Shown here piece after piece: positions 43,031 to 50,366 of a stretch of DNA of 57,534 bases. Position 1 is the stretch's first letter. Each line of letters opens with the position of its first letter. A program made the position numbers and the translations under genes. This DNA is from Planctomycetota bacterium (GTDB lineage: Bacteria; Planctomycetota; UBA1135; UBA2386). A model generated the notes under the pieces. It had not been told where the DNA came from and searched no databases. It worked only from the letters and a program-made list of their open reading frames with translations. The stretch covers positions 1 to 57,534 of the forward strand of contig JAQCBR010000009.1 of NCBI GenBank assembly GCA_027621295.1. Direction: 5' to 3'.

Positions 43031-44137
43031 ATGCGCCTCTCCCTGCTGACCGGCGCGACGGCCCTCGCCGCCGCGATCTCCGCCCTTCCGCTCCAAGCCC
43101 AGGACGCACCGGCGACGCAGGTCGTCTACCGCGGAACGGAGGGCATCGGGGCCGGCAAGCACATCGTCTTCGTGACCGGCGACGAGGAGTATCGGTCCGA
43201 GGAGTGCATGCCGCAGCTCGCGCGCATCCTCGCGTTCCGGCACGGCTTCACGTGCACGGTCCTGTTCGCGATCGATCCGGAGTCCGGCGCGATCGATCCC
43301 GGCAACCAGAAGAACGTGCCGGGTCTCGCCGCCCTCGACGACGCGGACCTGATGGTGGTCTTCACGCGGTTCCGCGATCTGCCCGACGAGGAGATGGAGC
43401 ACTTCGTGCGCTACGTCGAGTCGGGTCGCCCGGTGATCGGGCTGCGGACCGCGACGCACGCGTTCGACATCCCGGACGGCCGCAAGTTCCGCCGCTACTC
43501 GTGGCGCAACCCGGAGTGGAAAGGCGGCTTCGGCCAGCAGGTCCTCGGTGAGACCTGGGTCGCGCACCACGGCGGTCACGGCTGGCAGTCGACGCGCGGC
43601 GTCGTCGCCGACGGCGCGGCCGAGCACCCGATCCTGCGCGGCTTCGAGGCGGGCTCGGTCTGGGATCCTTCGGACGTCTACACGATCCGACTGCCGCTCC
43701 CCGAGGATGCGAAGACGCTCCTGAACGGCGAGGTGCTGGCCGGCATGGACCCGTCCGACGAGGCCGCGGGTGCGCGCACGTTGAAGGACGGCAAGGTGTT
43801 CCATCCCAACGAGCCGATGATGCCGGTCGCGTGGACCCGCTCGGTCACCGCGCCGAATGGTGAGACCCAGCGCGTCTTCTCGACGACTCTCGGTGCGGCC
43901 GAAGCCTTCGCGCACGCGGGCACCCGCCGGCTCCTCGTCAACGCGAGCCTGTGGGCGCTCGGCATGGAGGACGCGATCGAGCCGGATCTCGACGTCGCCT
44001 GCGTCGGCCCGTTCGAGCCCTCGAAGTTCGGCTTCGGCAAGCACAAGCAGGGCGTGATGCCTGCGGACCTCGCGTGGCCGGTGGACGGCGCGTCGAAGGA
44101 GACGAAGGACGGCGGCAAGGACGGGACGCCCCGCTGA
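43031..44137 (+). CDS. Secreted ThuA-like (trehalose utilization) protein
   Basis: 368 residues with a signal peptide (cleavage near LQAQ-D). The core is a class I glutamine-amidotransferase-like ThuA domain: HIVFVTGDEEYRSEE, the strand DADLMVVFTRFRDLPDEEMEHF, and GRPVIGLRTATHAFDIPDG, with HHGGHGWQ and HPILRGF further on. ThuA-like proteins are abundant in planctomycetes near sulfatases and sugar-metabolism genes, but their reaction is poorly defined; ThuA itself is linked to trehalose oxidation. The C-terminus ends in a Lys-rich tail (KETKDGGKDGTPR). The stop overlaps the next start as TGATG, so the interrupted small gene downstream was probably coupled. Confidence 0.88.
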   Translation: MRLSLLTGATALAAAISALPLQAQDAPATQVVYRGTEGIGAGKHIVFVTGDEEYRSEECMPQLARILAFRHGFTCTVLFAIDPESGAIDPGNQKNVPGLAALDDADLMVVFTRFRDLPDEEMEHFVRYVESGRPVIGLRTATHAFDIPDGRKFRRYSWRNPEWKGGFGQQVLGETWVAHHGGHGWQSTRGVVADGAAEHPILRGFEAGSVWDPSDVYTIRLPLPEDAKTLLNGEVLAGMDPSDEAAGARTLKDGKVFHPNEPMMPVAWTRSVTAPNGETQRVFSTTLGAAEAFAHAGTRRLLVNASLWALGMEDAIEPDLDVACVGPFEPSKFGFGKHKQGVMPADLAWPVDGASKETKDGGKDGTPR

Positions 44138-44487
44138 TGTGGGTCCGGGCGCTGGCCCTGTCGCTCTCGGCCGCCGCGCACGCCGCCGTCCGCCCCACGG
44201 ACGTCGGGCCCGACGAGAGGGTGCTCGTCGTCGCGGACCTGACGCGGGCCGCGGAGCACTACGCGGCGCTCGGTTCTCGCGTCGCGCGTCGGTAGGCGGA
44301 CCAGGTCGTGCTGGGTGCGCGCGGCGGTGCCCGACTCGTGCTTTGGACCGCGCGCGTCGAGGGCGCGCCCCGCGACGAGAGAGTGGAGTCGTTCCTCGAG
44401 TCTGCGGGTGAACGTCGTGTGCTCCGCGAACAGCTCTACGTGTGCCGCGTCGGCGTGGAACCTGCGGGTCGCGGGACCCGCAGGTAG
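44137..44487 (+). pseudogene. Small secreted-protein gene interrupted by an in-frame TAG
   Basis: The first ATG overlaps the thuA-like stop (TGATG). Fifty-two codons encode a signal-peptide-like start (MWVRALALSLSAAAHAAV) and a soluble segment ending AALGSRVARR, then a TAG at 44293-44295. The same frame continues open for 63 more codons with the window's usual G/C third positions (ADQVVLGARGGARLVLWTA...) until TAG 44485-44487. Without the internal TAG it would be one 115-residue secreted protein. It is therefore a recent nonsense mutation, a sequencing error, or a readthrough codon. The last codons lie in a perfect terminator-like hairpin. No family is recognised. Confidence 0.55.
44461..44484. 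terminator. Perfect 10-bp hairpin CCTGCGGGTC/GACCCGCAGG
   Basis: Arms 44461-44470 and 44475-44484 pair perfectly around the loop GCGG. This is the strongest hairpin in the window. It lies at the end of the thuA-like operon and overlaps the last codons of the interrupted gene. Confidence 0.7.
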
Positions 44488-44574
44488 CGCCTGGCTCCGG
44501 ATTGCCTGTGGTCGTCCGGGAGACTTCCCGGTCTGCTTGCTCGGGTTTCCTCCTCCGAGTTCTCCAGGCACTGC

Positions 44575-45903
44575 ATGTCCCGAGCACCGATCTCGCCGCG
44601 CGTCGTCGCTCTGTCCCTCGTTCTCTCGATCTCCGCTGGTCTGGGCGCCCAGGAGGCCCAGGAGGTGGTCAATGCACCGCAGATCTCGCTGCCCGGGGTA
44701 CGCAGCCTGAAGATCGGTGGGCAGTACCGGCTCCGCTACGAGAACCGCTACAACTACGACTTCGACAGCGACAAGACGCGCAGCGACGACTTCTTCGTGC
44801 AGCGCCTCCGGCTGGACCTCGACTTCGACCTGGGGGACGACCTCCGGGTCTTCGCGCAGCTCCAGGATGCGCGCGCGTTCGGTTCGGAGACCGGACCGGA
44901 TGGCCAGTACACGGTCACCTCGGTCGACTCGCCCGGTCTCGACTTCCATCAGGCGTTCGTCGACGTCCGTGACGTGACGCTGCTCGGCGGCGAGCTTCGC
45001 GCGGGTCGTCAGATCCTGTCCTACGGCGCTCAGCGCTTCCTCGGCGCGCTCGATTGGGCGAACCAGGGTCGGTCCTTCGACGGCCTGCGCCAGCGCTGGG
45101 CGAAGGAAGGCGCCTACCAGGTGGACGCGTTCGTCACGCAGATCCGGGAGACGCCGGAGCGGGACTTCGAGGAGGACGCGTACTTCGGCGGCGTCTACGG
45201 AATCCACCAGCTCGACGGCGGCGTCGCCGAGCTCTACGTGTTCCACCGGCACGACGACAAGGTCGGTCTCGGCGGGGTCGAGAATCGTCTGTCGATCGGC
45301 GGGCGCTACCTGCAGAGGTTCGGGGCGGTCGAGGTCGAGGCCGAAGCCGTGACGCAGGTCGGCGAAGACGTCGGCGCGGACATCCCGATCTTCGACACCT
45401 ACGGACTGCACGCGCACGCGAAGCTCTTCCTCGGCGAGGCCGACGAGGCGTGGATTCGCGGGGACTTCGACGCGGGTTCGGGTGACGACCCGGACACCGC
45501 CGACAACGAGCGCTTCGACACGCTGTATCCGACCGGACACGGCATCCTCGGGATCATGGACTTCGTGTTCCTCGACAACCTGGTCCACGCGTCGTTCTCG
45601 GCCGGGATGGAAGTGGACTCGCGCTCCGACGCGCAGATCCAGTTCCACTCGTTCCGCGCGAACGAGGCGTCCGACAGGGTCGTCGGCCCGGTCGGCAAGC
45701 TGTCCGACGGCGGGGTCGGCATCGATCGCGATCTCGGCTACGAGATCGACGCGATCTACACGGTGCGCTTCGACACCGGCGCGGCGAAGACCGCTCTGCA
45801 GCTCGGCTACGGGATCTACTTCCCGGGCCCGGGCGTCGAGGATTCGCTGGGCGGCGACGACCTCGCGCACTTCTTCTACGCGCAGGGCAACGTCGTCTTC
45901 TGA
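44575..45903 (+). CDS. Alginate-export-type outer-membrane porin
   Basis: 442 residues with a signal peptide (VVALSLVLSISAGLGAQ). The mature protein begins KIGGQYRLRYENRYNYDF and runs as alternating amphipathic strands ending in an aromatic or hydrophobic residue, finishing with HFFYAQGNVVF, whose terminal Phe is typical of outer-membrane barrels. The segment ELRAGRQILSYGAQRFLGALDWANQGRSFDG matches the 'GRQ.l.YG..RLvG..dW.n..rtfDg' pattern of the alginate_exp (AlgE-like) family. Anionic polysaccharide or uronate passage is a reasonable role beside the polysaccharide-modifying genes. It is probably a separate transcript after the hairpin at 44461. Confidence 0.85.
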   Translation: MSRAPISPRVVALSLVLSISAGLGAQEAQEVVNAPQISLPGVRSLKIGGQYRLRYENRYNYDFDSDKTRSDDFFVQRLRLDLDFDLGDDLRVFAQLQDARAFGSETGPDGQYTVTSVDSPGLDFHQAFVDVRDVTLLGGELRAGRQILSYGAQRFLGALDWANQGRSFDGLRQRWAKEGAYQVDAFVTQIRETPERDFEEDAYFGGVYGIHQLDGGVAELYVFHRHDDKVGLGGVENRLSIGGRYLQRFGAVEVEAEAVTQVGEDVGADIPIFDTYGLHAHAKLFLGEADEAWIRGDFDAGSGDDPDTADNERFDTLYPTGHGILGIMDFVFLDNLVHASFSAGMEVDSRSDAQIQFHSFRANEASDRVVGPVGKLSDGGVGIDRDLGYEIDAIYTVRFDTGAAKTALQLGYGIYFPGPGVEDSLGGDDLAHFFYAQGNVVF

Positions 45904-45920
45904 CGAGAGGCGTCCCGCGA

Positions 45921-45948
45921 TCGAGCGCCCGTGCGAGAGGCCGCTCGA
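45921..45948. terminator. Hairpin TCGAGCG/CGCTCGA between porin and Rrf2 regulator
   Basis: A perfect 7-bp stem with a 14-base loop lies between the two converging stop codons. Confidence 0.5.
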
Positions 45949-45967
45949 CGCGTTCCGCCCCCCGGGC

Positions 45968-46471
45968 TCAGTCCAGCTCGGTCGGCGGATGCGTCGGCAC
46001 CGCGGGCTCGACCGGCGGCATGTCCACCAGCGATTCCGCGGGTGGCGCGATCGCGGCCGCGACCATCGCCGGCGCGCGCCGCATGTCGCTGAGTGTCGAT
46101 GTGTTCGCCCAGGCGTGGATCGCCTCGTGGAGTCGGCTCCAGCTGTCGTGGAGCACGCAGGGCTCCTGGTGGGCGCATTCACCGCTGTCGAGGATGCAGC
46201 GGCCCTGGTCGAGCTCGACGTCGACGGCCTGGAGGATCTGGGAGAACGTGATCGCCGAGGGGGCCTTCGAGAGCCGGAAGCCGCCGCCGTGTCCCTTCTG
46301 GGAAGAGACGAGCTTGGCGACGACGAGGCGCCTCATCACCTTCGACACGTAGTGCGCGGGAAGGTGTGCACGGAGCGCTAGCTCCTGGCTGCGGAGGGAC
46401 TCGCCCGGCCCGAGGTTGGCGAGGGAAGCCATCGCGCGCAACGCGTAGATGGCCGTCTGCGGAAGGATCAT
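45968..46471 (-). CDS. Rrf2-family regulator with predicted Fe-S cluster site
   Basis: 167 residues. A winged-helix domain begins MILPQTAIYALRAMASLA and continues SQELALRAHLPAHYVSKVMRRLVVAKLVSSQKGHGGGF, the diagnostic Rrf2 pattern ('s..iA....ip..yL.kil..L...glv.S.rG..GGy'). Three cysteines (C92, C99, C105) lie where IscR and NsrR hold a [2Fe-2S] or [4Fe-4S] cluster. The protein is thus likely a redox-, NO- or iron-sulfur-status repressor/activator. No isc or suf genes are in the window. A Pro-rich tail of about 30 residues follows. The ATG at 46471 matches the family; an upstream in-frame start would add a basic non-conserved stretch. Confidence 0.9.
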   Translation of the reverse strand: MILPQTAIYALRAMASLANLGPGESLRSQELALRAHLPAHYVSKVMRRLVVAKLVSSQKGHGGGFRLSKAPSAITFSQILQAVDVELDQGRCILDSGECAHQEPCVLHDSWSRLHEAIHAWANTSTLSDMRRAPAMVAAAIAPPAESLVDMPPVEPAVPTHPPTELD

Positions 46472-46672
46472 GCGCGTGACGGTCGTGCGGACAGTGGGGG
46501 CTGTCGTGCGGGCGGGCACGAAGGACTGTGCCTCGTGGACAGCGATTCGGCAAGCCGTCGCACAGCATCGTTCGAATCGTTGCGAGTCTGGGACAGCGGC
46601 TGGCTCGCGGCTCTGCCGCGGACGTCCTCGATCGGGGTCTCGCTCCCGATCCGGTGCCCACGCGGACCGCTC

Positions 46673-46701
46673 TTGTCGGCGGCGACCGCCGCTCGCAGAA
46701 T
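46673..46701 (+). promoter_or_regulatory. Promoter of tRNA-Val
   Basis: TTGTCG (46673-46678) and CAGAAT (46696-46701) are separated by exactly 17 bases. The mature tRNA begins 10 bases after the -10, so transcription would start a few bases upstream of it. This gives an internal reference for what a housekeeping promoter looks like in this genome. Confidence 0.65.
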
Positions 46702-46711
46702 GCGCGGCCCC

Positions 46712-46785
<74 letters not shown>

Positions 46786-46795
46786 CACCCGGGAG

Positions 46796-46809
46796 CCGGC
46801 GCGCGCCGG
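46796..46809. terminator. Palindrome CCGGCGCGCGCCGG after tRNA-Val
   Basis: A 14-base perfect palindrome begins 11 bases after the tRNA and can form a 5-bp GC stem with a GCGC loop. It is a likely end of the tRNA transcript. The remaining 109 bases before the propeller gene show no clear promoter. Confidence 0.45.
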
Positions 46810-46918
46810 AGACGTGCGCGCGCATGGGGAGGACGTCGCGAGGGTGGGCGCATCCCGAGCCCGGGTCGCCGCGAAGGGTGCGGGCGTCCCCGGACGAGCC
46901 CTCCTCGCCGCGACCGCC

Positions 46919-48298
46919 ATGCCGATGCCCACAGCCCGCACCGTCCTCCTCGCCCTCGGTCTCGCGCTGCCTCTGGCCGCGCAGTTCCAGCCGAACGGTC
47001 GCGCTCGACTCCGGGTCGAGGGGCAGATCGGAGGTCACTCGGTGCCGTCGAGCGCGCTCCGGGGGCCCTGCCAGCCGTTCCGGGTCGCAGTCGATCTCGC
47101 ACCGGACCTCTGGAACCGTCCGCTGGTCATGCTCGTCGCGGTGGGCGCGCCGGTGCCTGCGGGGCACGGCGCCCTCGGCACTCCTGGAGGGCAGCTCCTC
47201 AACCTGCCGTGGCAGGACGTGATCGCGATGCCGATGGTCTCGGCGCGACCGATGGCCTCCGGCTGGATCCTCCCGGGAGACGGCGTGCTGACCACCCAGG
47301 CCCTGGTGCTCGACCCGCGCGCTCCCGACGGGTTCGTGCTCAGCGGTCCCGGCGAGCTGGTCGCCGCTTCCGACTCGGTCGTCGTCACGCGGCCCGACGT
47401 GATCGGAGGGCAGCCGGGATGTCTCGTGCAGCTCGATCGCACGGGGCGCAGCAGCCCGCTGTCGGACGCGACCACGACACCGGTCGGCCTCGCGTTCGAC
47501 GGGCAGGGTCGGACGTGGTTCGGCCGAGAGGTGTCGACCCAGCCCTACCGGATCGGGCTGTTCGAACGCGCGGTCGACGGGAGCGAGCGGAGCCTCGGCG
47601 TGGTCGTCGACGTCACCGGCGGTGCGTACGCGTTCGGCGGCAACGGCTTCGACCTGCTCTGGCTCGGGGACCGCCTCGCGTTCACGCACCCGCAGGTCTT
47701 CGGCGCGAACCACCAGCTGCGGACCCCTGGCTCGATCCGGACCGTCGATCCGGCGACCGGGGCGGTCACGGTTGTCCGCACCGTCGCGGGCAATCCGTCC
47801 GGCCTCGCGCGCGCGGCGAACGGCGACCTGTTCTACGGCGTGCTCGAGGAGAACCCGCGCCGGTTCGTCGTCCGGCGCCTCGCCGTCGACGGCACCGACA
47901 GCTTCGTCGTCGAGGCGATCCCCGCCGCGAGCGTGCACTCGGTGGTCGGGGGCTGGGGCTTCGACGTGGCGGTCGACGGCAGCCGGGTGGTCTTCAACCT
48001 GCCCACTCGGTTCGACGGCGCCGGCAGGACCTATCCGGGCAGCATCGATGCGTTCGACACGGCCACCGGCACGCGGCAGACGCTGGTCGGTGGCCTCTCG
48101 CATCCGAGCGGGCTGTCGTTCGACCAGAACGGCGGTCTCTACTTCACGGACGTGACGTTCGGTCCGATGCGCGCCCGGTTGCATCGCCTGACTCCCGGCG
48201 CGCGGCGTGCGGATGACCTCGGCGTGGTGTTCGACTCCGTGGGCGGCCACGTCGCGCTCGGCATGTGGGGCATCGACGTCGTCGTTCCGTGCTTCTGA
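46919..48298 (+). CDS. Secreted beta-propeller protein
   Basis: 459 residues. A signal peptide (MPMPTARTVLLALGLALPLAAQ) leads to a domain (about 25-140) of unknown type, then propeller-like repeats with 'GLAFDGQGRTWFG', 'GNPSGLARAANGDLFYGV', 'GWGFDVAVDGSRVVFNL' and 'HPSGLSFDQNGGLYFTDV' motifs. These resemble SMP-30/NHL or streptogramin-lyase blades. There is no recognised catalytic set. It is related in design to the propeller at 16407 but lacks the EF-hand loop and the shared C-terminal module. The start could be 46919 or the second ATG at 46925. Confidence 0.72.
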   Translation: MPMPTARTVLLALGLALPLAAQFQPNGRARLRVEGQIGGHSVPSSALRGPCQPFRVAVDLAPDLWNRPLVMLVAVGAPVPAGHGALGTPGGQLLNLPWQDVIAMPMVSARPMASGWILPGDGVLTTQALVLDPRAPDGFVLSGPGELVAASDSVVVTRPDVIGGQPGCLVQLDRTGRSSPLSDATTTPVGLAFDGQGRTWFGREVSTQPYRIGLFERAVDGSERSLGVVVDVTGGAYAFGGNGFDLLWLGDRLAFTHPQVFGANHQLRTPGSIRTVDPATGAVTVVRTVAGNPSGLARAANGDLFYGVLEENPRRFVVRRLAVDGTDSFVVEAIPAASVHSVVGGWGFDVAVDGSRVVFNLPTRFDGAGRTYPGSIDAFDTATGTRQTLVGGLSHPSGLSFDQNGGLYFTDVTFGPMRARLHRLTPGARRADDLGVVFDSVGGHVALGMWGIDVVVPCF

Positions 48299-48317
48299 TG
48301 CGTCGATCGCCGTGCGT

Positions 48318-48333
48318 GGACACCCTTGTGTCC
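48318..48333. terminator. Hairpin GGACAC/GTGTCC between converging genes
   Basis: A perfect 6-bp stem with a 4-base loop lies in the 36-base gap between the propeller stop and the WbsX-like stop. Confidence 0.55.
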
Positions 48334-48334
48334 G

Positions 48335-49414
48335 TCAGCGCTTGCTCCGGACGGCCTCGAGCATCCCGGTCCCGAAGCGCTCGTCCGGCTCGAGGTAGTG
48401 CCCCTCGCTCCACTCGTTGAGCGAGGCGATCATCACGAGCGGGTCCTCGACGGCGTGCGGTGACCGGAACCGGAGCGCGCGCTGGAGCGCCTCGCCGAAG
48501 AGTTCGGGCGTCTCACCGACGACGACCGGGGACCACGGATACTTGTCGGGGCGTGCTTCCCCGAAGTCTGCGCCACGCGGCGACGCGTCCCAGCCCGGCG
48601 CGACCGAGGGCATGTAGGGCAGCCCGGACTTCTCGGCGAAGCCGACCCACTCCGCTGCCCGCTGTTCTGCGAGGGTCCGGTAGTCCTGCAGGAACGGGCC
48701 CTTCCAGTCCGGCAGGAACACGTAGTGGGTGACACTGTCGAAGCCGAGTTCGGCGACCAGCGGCAGCGTGTCGGCGTTCGGCTCGATCGCGGCGAGGTGG
48801 ATGTCGCGGTGGCCGTGGGCGCGCAGCCATCGGCGGGCGGTGTCGATCGCTCGCCGCGCGCCGTCCACGCCGAGCTCACGGACGAAGAACGTCGAGTCGA
48901 AGATCGACAGGTAGCTCCGCCCCTCGACCGTCACGTAGTTCGGCCGCACGAAGTAGCGCTCGGCCAACATCCGCACGAACGCGACGAAGTCGTCCACGTC
49001 GGTGTCGACGAAGCGGCTCGGGTCGAGGACGGGCACATCCGCCCGCCGGACCGGCAGCACGCGCCGCGGCATCCGGTTCGCCCACATCACCGCGAACGGA
49101 GCGGTCCGACCCGGGGCCGATCCGAGGAACCCACGGTCGAGTCCCTCCTCGAACACGCGCTTGCCCCGGCACCAGAACACGCCGTGGACGAACGCGTCGA
49201 CGCCGTGGTCCAGCGCGAGCTGGATCCTGCGCCCGACCTCGCTCGGGTCCCGATCGTCGTAGGTCCCGAGCGTCGGCACCCGCGGCTGCGCGTGCCCCTC
49301 GAACCGCGGCCGGCAGTCCCGGACCAGCTCCCATTCCGTGAAGCCGGGGTGGAACGCCTCGTCCCGCTCGGCGATCGGATGCCAGCCGTTGTAGACGTAG
49401 GCGGCGACGCGCAT
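48335..49414 (-). CDS. WbsX-like (GH99-like) protein
   Basis: 359 residues. The start MRVAAYVYNGWHPIAERDEAF, then GFTEWELVRDCRPRF, GVDAFVHGVFWCRGKRVFEEGL and the C-terminal MIASLNEWSEGHYLEPDERFG are the marks of the glycosyltransferase-WbsX/GH99-like family, a TIM-barrel group found in polysaccharide loci. The conserved 'NEW.EG..LEP' near the end holds candidate acidic catalytic residues. Whether it makes or cuts glycans cannot be told from sequence. It has no signal peptide and is probably cytoplasmic. A TATGGT hexamer on the minus strand (49458-49463) could be its -10 with a leader of about 36 bases. Confidence 0.88.
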   Translation of the reverse strand: MRVAAYVYNGWHPIAERDEAFHPGFTEWELVRDCRPRFEGHAQPRVPTLGTYDDRDPSEVGRRIQLALDHGVDAFVHGVFWCRGKRVFEEGLDRGFLGSAPGRTAPFAVMWANRMPRRVLPVRRADVPVLDPSRFVDTDVDDFVAFVRMLAERYFVRPNYVTVEGRSYLSIFDSTFFVRELGVDGARRAIDTARRWLRAHGHRDIHLAAIEPNADTLPLVAELGFDSVTHYVFLPDWKGPFLQDYRTLAEQRAAEWVGFAEKSGLPYMPSVAPGWDASPRGADFGEARPDKYPWSPVVVGETPELFGEALQRALRFRSPHAVEDPLVMIASLNEWSEGHYLEPDERFGTGMLEAVRSKR

Positions 49415-49491
49415 CGGGAGGTCGTGGCGGGTGGGCGGTCGGAGGGACCGCTCCCGCACCATAGCACCCTGGAAGCTCCCGGCTCCCTCGC

Positions 49492-50166
49492 TCAGCCCAC
49501 GCGGAGCCGGTAGCCGATGCCGCGCACGGTCTCGATCAGCGGGGCTTGGCCAGGGAACTCGATCTTGCGACGGACGCGCTGGACGCAGACGTCGACGACG
49601 TTGGTGCCGGGGTCGTGGTGGAAGTTCCAGACCTCGGCGCAGAGCTGCGGGCGGCTCAGGACTTCGCCCGGGTTGCGCATCAGGCAGGCGAGCAGCGAGA
49701 ACTCGCGGTTCGTGAGCTCGACGGACTCGTCGAGGCGGCGGACCTCGCGGCGCACGAGGTCGAGCGACAGTTCGCCGACGCGCAGCACGTTCGGATTGAT
49801 CTCACCGCGGGCGCGGCGGAGCACCGCATGGATGCGGGCGATCAGCTCGGTCAGGTCGAACGGGCGGCTCAGCGAGTCGTCGGCGCCCAGCTCCAGCTGG
49901 CGCGCCCGGTCGCGCGGCGAGTCGGTCCGCGACAGGAGCACGACGGGAATCGCCTGCGCGCTCGCGCGGAGCTGGGTCAGGACCGACAGCCCGTCGCGGT
50001 CGGGCAGCGACGCGTCGAGGACGAGCGCGTCGTAGCCGCCCTGGTTCACGTACTTGGTGGCCTCCGCGCCGGAGGAACACAGGTCCACCGAGAATCCGGC
50101 GGCCTCGAGGCTGCGCCGCATGAGCGCAGCGACCTGGAGGTCGGCTTCGGCGACGAGGACCCGCAT
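49492..50166 (-). CDS. OmpR/PhoB-type response regulator (orphan)
   Basis: 224 residues: receiver domain (1-120) and winged-helix DNA-binding domain (about 128-224). The phosphoacceptor is D51 (ALVLDASLPD). The acidic pocket is altered (VAEAD: one acid of the usual pair is Ala), and the conserved Lys of 'K-P-F' is R101 (SLSRPFD), so phosphorylation may be weak or atypical. The DNA-binding part is standard (LTNREFSLLACLMRNPGEVLSR, VDVCVQRVRRKIE, IETVRGIGYRL). No histidine kinase gene is adjacent. The promoter carries a three-copy direct repeat, suggesting autoregulation. The ATG at 50166 lies 8 bases after TACGGT. Confidence 0.93.
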   Translation of the reverse strand: MRVLVAEADLQVAALMRRSLEAAGFSVDLCSSGAEATKYVNQGGYDALVLDASLPDRDGLSVLTQLRASAQAIPVVLLSRTDSPRDRARQLELGADDSLSRPFDLTELIARIHAVLRRARGEINPNVLRVGELSLDLVRREVRRLDESVELTNREFSLLACLMRNPGEVLSRPQLCAEVWNFHHDPGTNVVDVCVQRVRRKIEFPGQAPLIETVRGIGYRLRVG

Positions 50167-50174
50167 GGTCGAGG

Positions 50175-50180
50175 ACCGTA
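50175..50180 (-). promoter_or_regulatory. -10-like TACGGT, 8 nt before response-regulator ATG
   Basis: On the minus strand TACGGT is followed by exactly 8 bases and the ATG at 50166. The -35 position falls inside the GAGACAT repeats. Confidence 0.5.
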
Positions 50181-50187
50181 CCGGCGC

Positions 50188-50216
50188 GAGACATGTTTGA
50201 GACATCGCAGAGACAT
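50188..50216. repeat. Three 11-bp-spaced direct repeats GAGACAT (probable operator)
   Basis: GAGACAT occurs at 50188-50194, 50199-50205 and 50210-50216, each followed by four variable bases, giving an exact 11-bp period (one helical turn). This is the 7+4 layout of PhoB/OmpR-family binding boxes. The repeats span the -35 region of the response-regulator gene, in the gap shared with the sulfatase gene, so they may control one or both. The rest of the gap (50217-50366) shows nothing clear. Confidence 0.65.
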
Positions 50217-50366
50217 TACATTTACGTTCGCGGTACGCCAGCGCCCGGGCCTCGAACCGGGACGCCGGTGCGACGGGGGGAACCCGGCCGCCCGGCCTTC
50301 GCCGGCCCGTGCCGCGCCCCATGACGGCGATGACATCGAGGTTCTGGGGCCGGGCTTGGCTCGGCG

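Noticed and set aside
50188..50216. GAGACAT repeats as replication iterons or a short CRISPR
   Set aside because: Only three copies with 4-base spacers, placed at a regulator promoter and without rep or cas genes; a regulator-binding site fits better.
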